A DNA stretch of 64,000 nt from an uncultured Oscillospiraceae bacterium. Its GTDB lineage: Bacteria > Bacillota > Clostridia > Oscillospirales > Oscillospiraceae. Below are positions 24,485-34,209 of this stretch, one piece after another (the stretch's first letter is position 1; every line of letters begins with the position of its first letter). The translations under genes and the position numbers were made by a program. Below the pieces are notes generated by a model that made no database searches, was not told the DNA's origin, and was given only the letters and a program-made list of their open reading frames with translations. The stretch is taken from the NCBI GenBank assembly GCA_947626495.1, contig CANQSJ010000006.1, positions 1 to 64,000 on the forward strand. Direction: 5' to 3'.

Positions 24485-25825
24485 TCACATACCGAACATG
24501 CCCATGCGCTTGCCCATCTTCCGGCCTCTCCGGGAGCCGGACATCTGCTTGACCATGGCGTTCATGGCGTCGAAGCTCTTCAGAAGCCGGTTGATGTCCA
24601 CCACGGACACCCCCGCCCCGGCGGCGATGCGCTTTTTCCGGCTGGCGTTCAGGATGGAGGGGTTGGCCCGCTCCCTGGGGGTCATGGACAGGATGATGGC
24701 CTCGGTGCGGCTCATGGCCTTGGGGTCGATCTTGGCCCCCTTCAGGGCCTTGGCGTCCATGCCCGGGACCATGCCGATGATGTCCTCGATGGAGCCCATA
24801 TCCTTCATGGACCGCAGCTGCTCCAGATAATCCTGGAGGGTGAAGCGGTTTTTCATCAGCTTCTCGGCCATCTCGGCGGCTTTCTTCTCGTCCACCGCCT
24901 GCTCCGCCTTCTCGATGAGGGTGAGCACGTCGCCCATGCCCAGGATGCGGCTGGCCATCCGGTCGGGGTGGAACACCTCGATGGCGTCCAGCTTCTCCCC
25001 GGTGCCCACGAACTTGATGGGCTTGCCGGTCACCGCCCGCACGGACAGGGCCGCGCCGCCCCGGGCGTCGCCGTCCAGCTTGGTGAGCATCACGCCGGTG
25101 ATGCCCAGGGCCTGGTCGAAGGCGCTGGCGGCGTTCACCGCGTCCTGGCCGGTCATGGCGTCCACTGTGAGCAGAATCTCCGCCGGCTCCACGGCGGCCT
25201 TGATGCGCTCCAGCTCCTCCATGAGGGCCTCGTCCACGTGCAGCCGGCCGGCGGTGTCCAGAAACACCAGGTCGTTGCCGTGGCGCCGGGCGTGCTCCAC
25301 GGCGGCCTTGGCGATGTCCACCGGGTCGGCCTGGCCCATCTGGAACACGGGCACGCCCACCTGCTCACCCACGGTCTCCAGCTGGGTGATGGCGGCGGGG
25401 CGGTACACGTCGCAGGCGGCCAGCAGCGGCCGCTTGTTCTGCTGCTTTTTCACGAAGGCGGCCAGCTTTGCGGTGTTGGTGGTCTTGCCCGCGCCCTGCA
25501 GGCCCACCACCATCACCACGCTGGGCACCTTGGAGGAGTAGTTGAGCTTCGCCGCCTGGCCGCCCATGAGGGCGGTCATCTCCTCGTTGACGATCTTGAT
25601 GACCATCTGGGCGGGGTTGAGGCTCTCCAGGATCTCCTGGCCGGCGGCCTTTTCGGATACGGCGCTGACAAAGTCCTTCACGACCTTGTAGCTGACGTCC
25701 GCCTCCAGCAGCACCATGCGCACCTGGCGCATGGCGTCCTTGATGTCCGCCTGGCTGAGCCGGCCCTTGCCCCGGAGCTTTTTGAAGATGCCGTTCAGTT
25801 TTTCCGATAAGCTCTCAAAAGCCAT
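24485..25825 (-). CDS. ffh: Signal recognition particle protein Ffh
   Basis: Ffh binds signal sequences and SRP RNA and delivers nascent membrane proteins to FtsY. The 446-residue protein has the N domain, the GTPase domain (GLQGAGKTT near residue 107, DTAGR, TKLDGDARGG) and the methionine-rich M domain at the C-terminus, ending KMGKRMGMFGM. The start overlaps the ylxM stop by one base (TAATG), implying coupling. Confidence 0.97.
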   Translation of the reverse strand: MAFESLSEKLNGIFKKLRGKGRLSQADIKDAMRQVRMVLLEADVSYKVVKDFVSAVSEKAAGQEILESLNPAQMVIKIVNEEMTALMGGQAAKLNYSSKVPSVVMVVGLQGAGKTTNTAKLAAFVKKQQNKRPLLAACDVYRPAAITQLETVGEQVGVPVFQMGQADPVDIAKAAVEHARRHGNDLVFLDTAGRLHVDEALMEELERIKAAVEPAEILLTVDAMTGQDAVNAASAFDQALGITGVMLTKLDGDARGGAALSVRAVTGKPIKFVGTGEKLDAIEVFHPDRMASRILGMGDVLTLIEKAEQAVDEKKAAEMAEKLMKNRFTLQDYLEQLRSMKDMGSIEDIIGMVPGMDAKALKGAKIDPKAMSRTEAIILSMTPRERANPSILNASRKKRIAAGAGVSVVDINRLLKSFDAMNAMVKQMSGSRRGRKMGKRMGMFGM

Positions 25826-26157
25826 TACATCAAACCCTCTAACCGCGCCAGGATGTCCCGGCTCTGTTCGCCCTCCGGCAGCAGCTCCGCCAGCCGGGCG
25901 CGGATGGCGGCGATCTCCTCCCGCCGCTCCAGATACCGGCGCACCAGGCCGGTCTTTTCCTCATAGTCCCTGAGGGACGCCTCCGCCCGGCGGAGGGTGT
26001 CCCACACCCCCTGGCGGCTCAGATCCTCCAGCTGGGCGATCTCCGCCAGAGAGAGGTCCTCGTTCCAGTGCAGCTCGCAGGCGCGCCGCTGCTTTGCCGT
26101 GAGAAGGTCGCCGTAAAAATCCAGCAGGAGAGACCGGTCCAGGGGTGTCGCTTCCAT
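25825..26157 (-). CDS. ylxM: YlxM/p13-like DNA-binding protein
   Basis: A 110-residue helix-turn-helix protein of the YlxM/p13 family, conserved upstream of ffh and linked to SRP function. Diagnostic stretch: LLDFYGDLLTAKQRRACELH, then LSLAEIAQLEDLSRQGV as the recognition helix region. AAGGAGG lies upstream of the ATG. It is the first gene of the ffh operon, with a consensus promoter about 45 bp upstream. Confidence 0.92.
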   Translation of the reverse strand: MEATPLDRSLLLDFYGDLLTAKQRRACELHWNEDLSLAEIAQLEDLSRQGVWDTLRRAEASLRDYEEKTGLVRRYLERREEIAAIRARLAELLPEGEQSRDILARLEGLM

Positions 26158-26203
26158 TCCGGGCCGCCTCCTTGCGTCAAGGACTTTACTTTACAGCCTG
26201 CCT

Positions 26204-26232
26204 ATCATACACCCGTTCCGCGGCGGTGTCAA
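26204..26232 (-). promoter_or_regulatory. Promoter of the ylxM-ffh operon
   Basis: Minus strand: -35 TTGACA (26227-26232), 17-bp spacer, -10 TATGAT (26204-26209). Divergent from the promoter at 26243. Confidence 0.88.
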
Positions 26233-26242
26233 GTGTTTTTTC

Positions 26243-26275
26243 TTGACACGGCTGCAAATGTGCGCCATATATGGC
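26243..26275 (+). promoter_or_regulatory. Promoter with 12-bp palindrome before the zinc-motif protein
   Basis: Plus strand: -35 TTGACA (26243-26248). The -10 region is covered by the perfect palindrome GCCATATATGGC (26264-26275), with CATATA at 17 bp or TATATG at 19 bp as possible -10. The palindrome may be an operator. Confidence 0.6.
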
Positions 26276-26343
26276 ATGATCAAATATATTTTGCATGACC
26301 GTTGACCTCTTGCCCGCCGCTGGCGGCGGCGGACGGGGATGGC

Positions 26344-27216
26344 ATGGACGAAGACCACCTGTTCAAGCCGCTGCAGTGGTTCGGCGATCGGCCGGCCGGC
26401 TCGGAGCTGGTGGATTGGGATATCTATGACGATGAGAACGCCACCGGCCTGCTGCTGTACTTTTACACGGAACCCCAGACCGGCGTGGACCTGTTCGAGG
26501 CATATACCGACCAGCTGGACAGCTGCGGCGATGTGCTCCGGGTCAGCAAGGAGGATTTCGACAGCGGCTTCTCCGGCAGCGACAACGACACTGACCGGGA
26601 GTCGCTGTACCGGTACCTGAGCCGGAAGGTGGGCTCCGTCACCGCCATGCGCAGCGGCAAATATTGCGACTTCGCGGTGCATCAGCTGTGGCTGGACGAG
26701 GATGTTCTGGTGGTGGCCTTGGCCTGGGGCGAGGACTTCCCCATAGAGGTGGACCCGGACGACCTTGTCGCCCAGGACATCGATGAGCTGCCCGACGAGC
26801 AGACCGATGGGTCCGATGAGCAGCCCGATGAGCTGCCCGACGGGCCGATCATCCCGGGCGCGTGGGCCTTCTTCAACGAGGAGGTCACCCACAAGGACAA
26901 GAGCATCGAAAACGGGACGCAGGTTCTTTTTATGTTCGACTCGGACCACGCGAAGGCGGCCTACGAGTATGCGGACCTATTGCAGAACGGCGGCTTCAGC
27001 CTGACGCTGACAGATACGCTGAGCCGGGACCGCAGCAAGGGCGGCGGCACCGATTACAGCCCTCCCTGCAGCATGTGCGACGGCTCCGGCCGATGCGACA
27101 ACTGCGACGGCTCGGGCTATACGTACGATTACGTCACCGGCCGGAACGACAAGATCTGTTCCGACTGCAACGGCACCGGCCGCTGCCGCTGGTGCCACGG
27201 CACCGGCCACACGTAA
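26344..27216 (+). CDS. Unrecognised protein with four CxxC zinc motifs and a duplicated domain
   Basis: I do not recognise this 290-residue acidic protein. Three parts are visible. Residues about 22-130 and about 170-225 look like two copies of one domain: each has W..[FY][DN][DE]E, then a hydrophobic strand (GLLLYFYTEP / QVLFMFDSD) and a helix (EAYTDQLDSCGDVL / YEYADLLQNGGFSL). They are joined by an acidic Pro linker with repeated DELPDEQ-type units. The last 50 residues hold CSMC, CDNC, CSDC and CRWC, each followed by a (D/N/H)G(S/T)G, as in DnaJ zinc fingers, enough for two zinc sites. There is no signal peptide. ATG 26344 is preferred; the frame extends to a TTG at 26302. It has its own promoter and terminator. 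Confidence 0.7.
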   Translation: MDEDHLFKPLQWFGDRPAGSELVDWDIYDDENATGLLLYFYTEPQTGVDLFEAYTDQLDSCGDVLRVSKEDFDSGFSGSDNDTDRESLYRYLSRKVGSVTAMRSGKYCDFAVHQLWLDEDVLVVALAWGEDFPIEVDPDDLVAQDIDELPDEQTDGSDEQPDELPDGPIIPGAWAFFNEEVTHKDKSIENGTQVLFMFDSDHAKAAYEYADLLQNGGFSLTLTDTLSRDRSKGGGTDYSPPCSMCDGSGRCDNCDGSGYTYDYVTGRNDKICSDCNGTGRCRWCHGTGHT

Positions 27217-27250
27217 GGGCTCGCCCGGCCATTTGACATCCTGCGTTTTC

Positions 27251-27287
27251 TATACCGTCCCGGCAGGTCCGGGACGGTATATTTTTT
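27251..27287 (+). terminator. Terminator after the zinc-motif gene
   Basis: TATACCGTCCCGG (27251-27263) pairs perfectly with CCGGGACGGTATA (27269-27281) around CAGGT, followed by T6. Confidence 0.93.
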
Positions 27288-27311
27288 GCCCCGGCGGAAA
27301 AGATACCAGGT

Positions 27312-30300
27312 ATGGAAAAGATAAGCACAAAAGCGCTGGCCGGGTGGGGCGAGGAATCGGCCAGGGGCATCGCCGTCGGCGGGACCGTGTCCGGCCGGCG
27401 GACGGCGGCCCGGCTGGACCGGGCACTGGCGGAGATCGGGGGGAAGGCCAGAGACCCCAAACAGACCGCCTGGTTCGCGGACAACGAATATCTGGCCCGC
27501 CGGGAGGCGGAGCTGGCCAGAGCCGCCTTCCGGGCGGGGGGACGCATCCGCCGGTGCCGGGACGGCGCGGCGCTGGTGAGCCTGTGCCGCCGGCTGGTCC
27601 GGGCGGGACCGGTGACGGAGGAGCGGGTGGAGGCGTTCCTCACCGGCGCGCGGCGGCATGACGAGCTGCCGGAAAACGAAGCGGCCCTGGTGGGGGCCGC
27701 TCTTCGCGCTGCCCTTTTGGAGGAGCTGGGCGCGCCGGAGGTGGACGCGGCCGCGGCGGAGGAGCTGTTCGGCTCCCTGCGGACGGTGGCGGATATGGAC
27801 CTGACCCGGGCGCTGGAGACCTCCGATCCGGTGGACGCCCTGTTCCGGCAGGACAGGGTCTATCCGGCCATGGACGAGGGAAGCCGCGCCCAGTACCGGG
27901 AGCGGAACCAGCGTCTGGCGCGCCGGCAGGGGAAGACCGCCCTGGAGACGGCCCGCCAGGTCATGGACGCCGGGCTGCACGAGACCCTCTTCCCGCCCCA
28001 GCGGCGCACGGGGGCGGGGTATGTGGCGGCGCGGGTGCTTCTGCCCGGGGCGCTGGCGGCGCTGGCCGGCGTGCTGTCCGGCAGTCTGTGGACGGCCCTG
28101 CTGGGGCTGCTGCCCCTGACGGAGCTGGTGCGGGTGGGGCTGGACGCGGCGCTGCTGCGCTTCACCCGGCCCCGGCGGCTGCCCCGGCTGGCCCTGGAGG
28201 AGGGCGTGGGCCGGGAGGGCCGGACGGTGTGCGCCGTGTCGGCGCTGCTGACGGACGACGGCGCCGGCCTCCGGCTGGTGCGGCGGATGGAGGAGTATAA
28301 GCTGGCCAACCGGGACTGCGGGGACCAGCTGCTGTTCGCCCTGCTGGCGGATCTGCCCGACAGCGACGCGATCCCCTCCCCGGCGGAGGGGCGGCTGGAG
28401 CCGGTGCGGGCGGCGGTGGAGGAGCTGAACGGCAAATACGGCGGCGGCTTTTTCCTGCTGAGCCGGGATCTGTCCTGGAACAGGACGGACCGGATCTATA
28501 CCCCGTGGGAGCGAAAGCGGGGGGCCATCCTGGAGCTGGCCCGGTGTATCCAGGGCCGGCCCAACCGGCTGAAATGTCTGGCGGGGAAGCCGGAGGAGCT
28601 GTTCGGCCGGTATCTGCTCTGCCTGGATGCGGACACCCGCCTGGTGCCCGGCGCGGCCCGGCAGCTCATCGGCGCGGCCATGCACCCCCTGCAGACACCG
28701 GTGGTGGAGCGGGGCGTGGTGGTCCGGGGCCACGGGGTGCTCCATCCCCGGATGGCGGTGGAGCTGGACCGGGCCATGGCCACGGATTTCGCCCGGATAT
28801 ACGCCGGCCAGGGGGGCACGGACCCCTACGGCGCCCCCACGGGGGAGCTGTTCACGGACCTCTATGACCGGGGCGGCTTCGCCGGCAAGGGTGTGGTGGA
28901 CGCGGCGGCGTACCTGGCCTGTCTGGACGGCCGGTTCGACGATGGCCGGGTCCTGAGCCACGACGCCCTGGAGGGGGCCTATCTCCGGGGCGCTTATATG
29001 GGGGACGTGGAGCTGACCGACGGCTCGCCGGTGACGGCGGCGGCCTGGTTCCGGCGGCTGCACCGCTGGACCCGGGGGGACTGGCAGAATCTGCCCTGGC
29101 TGCTGGGCGCGGGGCGGGATCTGCCCATGCTGGAACGGTTCAGGCTGCTGGACAGTATGCGCCGGAGCCTGGTGGCCCCGGCGGCGCTGCTGGCCCTGGC
29201 GCTGGGGATGTTCGCCGCGCCCTGGCGGCCGGCGGCGCTGCTGGCGCTGCTGTGCCTGGGGGCGGAGGCGGTCCATGACGCCTTCGCCGGCCTCTTTGCC
29301 CGGCGGAGCGACGCCCGGCTGCGGTGCCGCAGCGGGGTGCTCCGGGGGTTGGGCGGGTCTCTAACCCGGCTGTTCGCCCGGCTGATCCTGCTGCCCTGGG
29401 AGGGGTATACCTGCGCCTCGGCGGCGGTAACGGCCCTGTGGCGCATGGGGGTAAGCCACCGGAATATGCTCCAGTGGGTCCCCGCGGCCCAGTCGGAGAA
29501 GAGCCGGGACATCCCGGCGGCGATCTGGTTCGATCTGGCGCTGGGCCTGGCCCTGGCGGCGTTCGCCCCCGGTCCCGGGGGCAAGGCCGCGGGGGTGGTA
29601 TGGCTGGGAGCGCCGGCGTTCGCCTGGCTGATCGGCCGGGAGCGGACGGCGAAAAACGGCCTGACCGAGGCGGACCGGGCCTTCCTGCTCAAGTCCGCCG
29701 GGGCGATATGGGCGTATTTTGCCCAGCTGTGCGTCCGGTCCGACCACTGGCTGCCCCCGGACAATCTGCAGGTCCAGCCCCCCAAGGGCGCCGCCCGGCG
29801 CACCAGCCCCACCAACATCGGTCTGGCCCTCACCGCCGCCCTGGCGGCCATGGAGCTGGGCGCGGCGCCGGAGGGGGAGGCCACGGCCCTGGCGGAGCAC
29901 ATCCTGGCCACGGTGGAGAAGCTGCCCAAGTGGCGGGGCCATCTCTATAACTGGTACGACACAAGCACCTGCGCGCCGCTGCAGCCGGCCTACGTGTCGG
30001 CGGTGGACAGCGGCAACCTGTGCGCGTGTCTGTATACGCTGGCGGCGGGCATGGCCGCCCACGGCCGGCCCGATCTGGCGGAGCGGGCCCGGACGCTGGC
30101 GGACAACACCGATCTTGGGGCGCTGTATGACGAAAAAAAGCGGCTGTTCCGCATCGGACTGGACCCGGCGGCGGACCGGCCCAGCCCCGGCCACTATGAC
30201 CTGATGGCCTCAGAGGCCCGGCTGACCAGCTTCATCGCCTGCGCCCGGGGGGACGTGCCCGTCCGCCACTGGCAGGCCCTCAGCCGGGCCCAGCTGGCCC

Positions 30301-33300
30301 TGGACGGCTGGCGGGGTCTGGCCAGCTGGTCCGGGTCTATGTTCGAGTATCTGATGCCGGAGCTGTTTCTGCCGCTGGTGAACGGCTCCATGCTGTGGGA
30401 GACGGGCCGGTTTTGCCTGTATGCCCAGCGGGAGCGGGCCCGGCAGGCCAAGGCCCCCTGGGGCAGCTCGGAGAGCGCCTTTTTCTCTCTGGACGCGGGC
30501 ATGGATTACCGCTACAAGGCCCACGGCGTCGGGGCGCTGGCCCTGCGCCGGGACGTGGACGGGGAGATGGTGGTCGCCCCCTACGCCAGCTTTCTGGCCC
30601 TGGCTGTCCACCCCAAGGCGGCGGTGGAGAATCTGCGCCGGCTGAAGGAGCGGGGTATGTGGGGCCGCTACGGCTTTTATGAGGCCCTGGACCTGACCCC
30701 CGGCCGGGGCGGGAAAAAGGGCCGGACGGTGGCCTGCTTCATGAGCCACCATCTGGGCATGAGTCTGGCGGCGGCCGCCAACTGTCTGAACGGCGGGGCG
30801 CTCCGGCGGTATTTCATGTCCTGGCCGGCCTTTGCCGCGTTTCGGCCGCTGCTGGCGGAGCGGGTGCCCCTGGGCGGGGCGGTGCTGCGCCGGGGCCGCT
30901 CCCCGCTGACCCGGCCCCCGGAGAGCCGGCCGGATCTGCCCGCCTTCCGGCGGGAGGGACAGGGCCACGTGCCCTCCGCGCCGGCCTGGTTCCCCATGTC
31001 CAACGGCGTGTACAGCCTGCTGGCCTGCGACGACGGCCGGTGCCGGGCGGCCAGCGGCGGGCTCATGATGTACCGGGAGGAGGGCTTCGCGGTGTCGGTG
31101 GACGGCATCCCGGCGGCGCCCTCCCGCCGGGAGGGGGTCCTGTATCCCTGGCGGTATGAGGCGGGGACGGTGACCTTCACGGCCCGGCGGGCGGACCGGG
31201 TGACCGGTCTGACCCTGGCGGTGGCCAGCGGGGAGCGGGGCGAGCTGCGGCGGCTCACCGGCCCCAGCGGCGGGAAGGTGACCGTCCGCTTCGAGCCGGT
31301 GATCGCGCCGGCGGCGGACCACGACGCCCACCCCGCCTTTTGGCGGCTGGGGCTGGAGGTATCCTCCCACCGGGGAGCGGTGCTGGTCCGGCGGCTGAGC
31401 CGGGGGTCGCTGCCGGAGGGATGGCTGTGTCTGGCGGGGACGACGCCGCTGCGCCTGGAGGCAGGCGGCGGCTGGCAGACCCTGGAGCCGGTCCTGATCC
31501 GGACCGAGCTGCCCGAGGGCGGCTGCGCGGCGCTGGCCCTGTGCTTCGGCGAGAGCGCCGCCCTGGCGGAGGAGGGCGCCCGGCGCATCCTCCTGGGCGG
31601 CACGGCGGACATGGCCGGGTCTATGGCCGCCCTGCTGGGCATGGGGGCGGACGGCGTGGCCGCGGCCTTCGACCTGGCGGCGGACGTGTGCTCGCCCCGG
31701 GTGGCGGCCCGGCCGGATTCCGCCCGGGGGGCGCTGTGGAAACAGGGCCTGTCCGGGGATCTGCCCATCGTGTACGTGGACGCGTCGGAGAGCCTGGACC
31801 GGGCCCGGCGGATGATCAAGCGCCACGCGCTGCTCACCGCCTGCGGCGTGGCCTTCGATCTGGCAATCCACACCGGCGAGGACGGGGAATATCTCCACCC
31901 CCGCCGGGATGAGCTGCGCCGGTATCTGGATAAGTACGGCCTGTCCGCCTTCGAGGGGGCCCGGGGCGGGGTGCGGTTTGCCGGCGGCGGCGACGTGGCC
32001 GCGGCGGCGGTGACCGTGACCCAGCCGGGAGAGCGGCGGTATTCCCCCCTGCCCGCCTGGCGGCCCTATCCGGTCCGGGGGCGGCAGGCCCCGGCGGTAT
32101 CCAGCCTGGCCGGGGGCGCGGTGAGCTATATGACCCCGCCCCTGCCGCCCCGGGCCTGGTGCAACGTGCTGACCAACGGCCGGTTCGGCTATCTGGCGGA
32201 GGATTGCGGCGGCGGTTTTCTGTGGATGGACAACGCCCGGGAGCGGCCGGTGAATCCCTGGCGCAACGATCCCGCCGCCGCCGGCGGCGGGGAGACCCTG
32301 GAGCTGGTGACGGCCCAGGGCCGGCGGAGCCTGTTCGCCGGCGACGGGCCCTGCCGGGTGACCAACGGCTTCGGCTGGACCCGCTGGGAGCGGGAGGGCG
32401 CGGCCCTCACCGCCTTCGTCCCCCGGGGCTATGACGCCCGGGTGATGATCGTCGAGGGGGGCGAGGGGGCCCATATCGGCTGGCACCTGCCCCTGGCGCT
32501 GACGCCGGAGCGGGCGGATATCCCCTGCGTGATCACCGGGATGGAGGACGGCTGCCTCACGGCGGTGAACCCCCGGTCCGCCGCGCCGGAGCAGGTGTTC
32601 CGGGCGGTGTGCGGCCGGAAGCTGGCCGGCTTCACCGGCGACGAGGCCGCCTGGCTGGCCGGACGGATGGACGGCAGGACGGGCGCGGGTCTGCGCCCCT
32701 GCTTCGGCGCGCTGTGGAAGGGCGGCGGCGTGAGCGTGCTGGTCTGCGGCTATGAGAGCGCCGAGACCCTCCGGGCCCTGGCGGAGCCGCAGCGGGCGGC
32801 GAAGGAGCTGGTCCGGGTCCGGGACGGCTGGCGCAGCCTGCTGGGCCGGGTGCGCATCCACACCCCGGAGGGGGATCTGGACCGGATGATGAACGGCTGG
32901 GCGGCCTATCAGACCCTGGCCTGCCGGATCATGGGCCGGACCAGCCTCTATCAGAGCGGCGGGGCCTGGGGCTTCCGGGACCAGCTGCAGGACACGGTCA
33001 ATCTGCTCCTCATCGCCCCGGAGCGGGCGGGCCGCCACATCCTGACTTGCTGCGCCCGCCAGTTCCGGGAGGGGGACGTGCTCCACTGGTGGCATGAGAC
33101 CCCCGCCGGACCCAAGGGCGTGCGCACCCGCTGCTCGGACGATCTGCTGTGGCTGGTATGGGCGGTGTGCGAGTATGTGGAAAAGACCGGGGACAGGACC
33201 CTGTGTGAGAAGACCGCCCCCTGGCTGGAGGCGCCGCCCCTGGGGCCGGAGGAGCGGGACCGGTATTTCGCGCCGGCCCTCTCCCGGACGGAGAGCCCGG

Positions 33301-34202
33301 TGCTGGACCACGCCCGGCAGGCGCTGGCGTGCGTCCTCGCCCGGGGCCACGGCCCCCACGGGCTGCTGCTCACCGGATCCGGAGACTGGAACGACGGCAT
33401 GGACAAGGTGGGCGGGGAGAGCCAGTGGCTCACCTGGTTTTTCGTCCACACCGCCGGGCGGTTCGCGCGGCTTTTGAATGCGCTGGGCCAGCCGGACGGC
33501 CGGCGGTACGCCCAGGCGGCGGACCGCTATGCCGCCGCGGCGGAGCGCAGCTGGGACGGCCAGTGGTATCTGCGGGGCTGGTGGGCGGACGGCGCGCCCC
33601 TGGGCGGCGCCGGGGCCCCGGCCTGCCAGATCGACTCCATCGCCCAGAGCTGGGCGGCCTTCTGTCCCCAGGCGGACCGGGAGCGGGTCCATACGGCCCT
33701 GCGCGCGGCGGTGGACCGGCTCTATGACCGGCCCCACGGGCTGGTGAAGCTGTTCGCGCCGCCCTTCGGCGACGGCGGCCGGGACCCGGGATATATCCGC
33801 TCCTGCGGCCCCGGCATCCGGGAAAACGGCGGGCAGTATACCCACGGGGCGGTGTGGATGGCCTCGGCCCTTTTGCGGGAGGGGTTCGCCGACGTGGGGG
33901 CGGCCATGCTGCTGGATCTGCTGCCGGCCCGGCATCCGCCGGAGCAGTGGGGGGCGGAGCCCTGGGTGCTGGCGGCGGACGTGTCCGCCGATCCGGACCA
34001 CTACGGCCAGGCCCTGTGGAGCTGGTATACCGGCTCCGCCGGGTGGTATTTCCGGGTGGTGCTGGAGGATCTGCTGGGCATCCGGCTGGAAAACGGCCGG
34101 CTCACCGTCCGGCCGAACCTGCCCTCCGGCTGGTCCGGCTACGAGGCCGACATCTGCGGCCGAAAGATCGTCGTGCGGGACGGAAAAGTCACCATCCGGT
34201 GA
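27312..34202 (+). CDS. Cyclic beta-1,2-glucan synthase-like protein (GT84-GH94)
   Basis: A 2296-residue membrane enzyme that resembles NdvB/Cgs, which build cyclic beta-1,2-glucan from UDP-glucose. In order: an N-terminal region; hydrophobic segments near residues 236-290; a GT84 glycosyltransferase with LDADTRL near 437 and HRWTRGDWQ near 582; more membrane segments near 617-660 and 740-780; a glycoamylase-like domain (ASWSGSMFEYLMPELFLP near 1003); and a GH94 phosphorylase domain at the C-terminus with GSGDWNDGMD near 2022 holding the general-acid Asp. Proteobacterial relatives are about 2,800 residues, so this is shorter. The start has only a weak binding site (CAGGT). It stands alone: no dedicated exporter or modifying gene lies beside it. 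The product could be cyclic or linear beta-1,2-glucan. Confidence 0.88.
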   Translation: MEKISTKALAGWGEESARGIAVGGTVSGRRTAARLDRALAEIGGKARDPKQTAWFADNEYLARREAELARAAFRAGGRIRRCRDGAALVSLCRRLVRAGPVTEERVEAFLTGARRHDELPENEAALVGAALRAALLEELGAPEVDAAAAEELFGSLRTVADMDLTRALETSDPVDALFRQDRVYPAMDEGSRAQYRERNQRLARRQGKTALETARQVMDAGLHETLFPPQRRTGAGYVAARVLLPGALAALAGVLSGSLWTALLGLLPLTELVRVGLDAALLRFTRPRRLPRLALEEGVGREGRTVCAVSALLTDDGAGLRLVRRMEEYKLANRDCGDQLLFALLADLPDSDAIPSPAEGRLEPVRAAVEELNGKYGGGFFLLSRDLSWNRTDRIYTPWERKRGAILELARCIQGRPNRLKCLAGKPEELFGRYLLCLDADTRLVPGAARQLIGAAMHPLQTPVVERGVVVRGHGVLHPRMAVELDRAMATDFARIYAGQGGTDPYGAPTGELFTDLYDRGGFAGKGVVDAAAYLACLDGRFDDGRVLSHDALEGAYLRGAYMGDVELTDGSPVTAAAWFRRLHRWTRGDWQNLPWLLGAGRDLPMLERFRLLDSMRRSLVAPAALLALALGMFAAPWRPAALLALLCLGAEAVHDAFAGLFARRSDARLRCRSGVLRGLGGSLTRLFARLILLPWEGYTCASAAVTALWRMGVSHRNMLQWVPAAQSEKSRDIPAAIWFDLALGLALAAFAPGPGGKAAGVVWLGAPAFAWLIGRERTAKNGLTEADRAFLLKSAGAIWAYFAQLCVRSDHWLPPDNLQVQPPKGAARRTSPTNIGLALTAALAAMELGAAPEGEATALAEHILATVEKLPKWRGHLYNWYDTSTCAPLQPAYVSAVDSGNLCACLYTLAAGMAAHGRPDLAERARTLADNTDLGALYDEKKRLFRIGLDPAADRPSPGHYDLMASEARLTSFIACARGDVPVRHWQALSRAQLALDGWRGLASWSGSMFEYLMPELFLPLVNGSMLWETGRFCLYAQRERARQAKAPWGSSESAFFSLDAGMDYRYKAHGVGALALRRDVDGEMVVAPYASFLALAVHPKAAVENLRRLKERGMWGRYGFYEALDLTPGRGGKKGRTVACFMSHHLGMSLAAAANCLNGGALRRYFMSWPAFAAFRPLLAERVPLGGAVLRRGRSPLTRPPESRPDLPAFRREGQGHVPSAPAWFPMSNGVYSLLACDDGRCRAASGGLMMYREEGFAVSVDGIPAAPSRREGVLYPWRYEAGTVTFTARRADRVTGLTLAVASGERGELRRLTGPSGGKVTVRFEPVIAPAADHDAHPAFWRLGLEVSSHRGAVLVRRLSRGSLPEGWLCLAGTTPLRLEAGGGWQTLEPVLIRTELPEGGCAALALCFGESAALAEEGARRILLGGTADMAGSMAALLGMGADGVAAAFDLAADVCSPRVAARPDSARGALWKQGLSGDLPIVYVDASESLDRARRMIKRHALLTACGVAFDLAIHTGEDGEYLHPRRDELRRYLDKYGLSAFEGARGGVRFAGGGDVAAAAVTVTQPGERRYSPLPAWRPYPVRGRQAPAVSSLAGGAVSYMTPPLPPRAWCNVLTNGRFGYLAEDCGGGFLWMDNARERPVNPWRNDPAAAGGGETLELVTAQGRRSLFAGDGPCRVTNGFGWTRWEREGAALTAFVPRGYDARVMIVEGGEGAHIGWHLPLALTPERADIPCVITGMEDGCLTAVNPRSAAPEQVFRAVCGRKLAGFTGDEAAWLAGRMDGRTGAGLRPCFGALWKGGGVSVLVCGYESAETLRALAEPQRAAKELVRVRDGWRSLLGRVRIHTPEGDLDRMMNGWAAYQTLACRIMGRTSLYQSGGAWGFRDQLQDTVNLLLIAPERAGRHILTCCARQFREGDVLHWWHETPAGPKGVRTRCSDDLLWLVWAVCEYVEKTGDRTLCEKTAPWLEAPPLGPEERDRYFAPALSRTESPVLDHARQALACVLARGHGPHGLLLTGSGDWNDGMDKVGGESQWLTWFFVHTAGRFARLLNALGQPDGRRYAQAADRYAAAAERSWDGQWYLRGWWADGAPLGGAGAPACQIDSIAQSWAAFCPQADRERVHTALRAAVDRLYDRPHGLVKLFAPPFGDGGRDPGYIRSCGPGIRENGGQYTHGAVWMASALLREGFADVGAAMLLDLLPARHPPEQWGAEPWVLAADVSADPDHYGQALWSWYTGSAGWYFRVVLEDLLGIRLENGRLTVRPNLPSGWSGYEADICGRKIVVRDGKVTIR

Positions 34203-34209
34203 CAGACAG

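Noticed and set aside
26302-26343. TTG start extending the zinc-motif protein by 14 residues
   Set aside because: No ribosome-binding site before it, and the extra residues add no signal peptide; ATG 26344 preferred.
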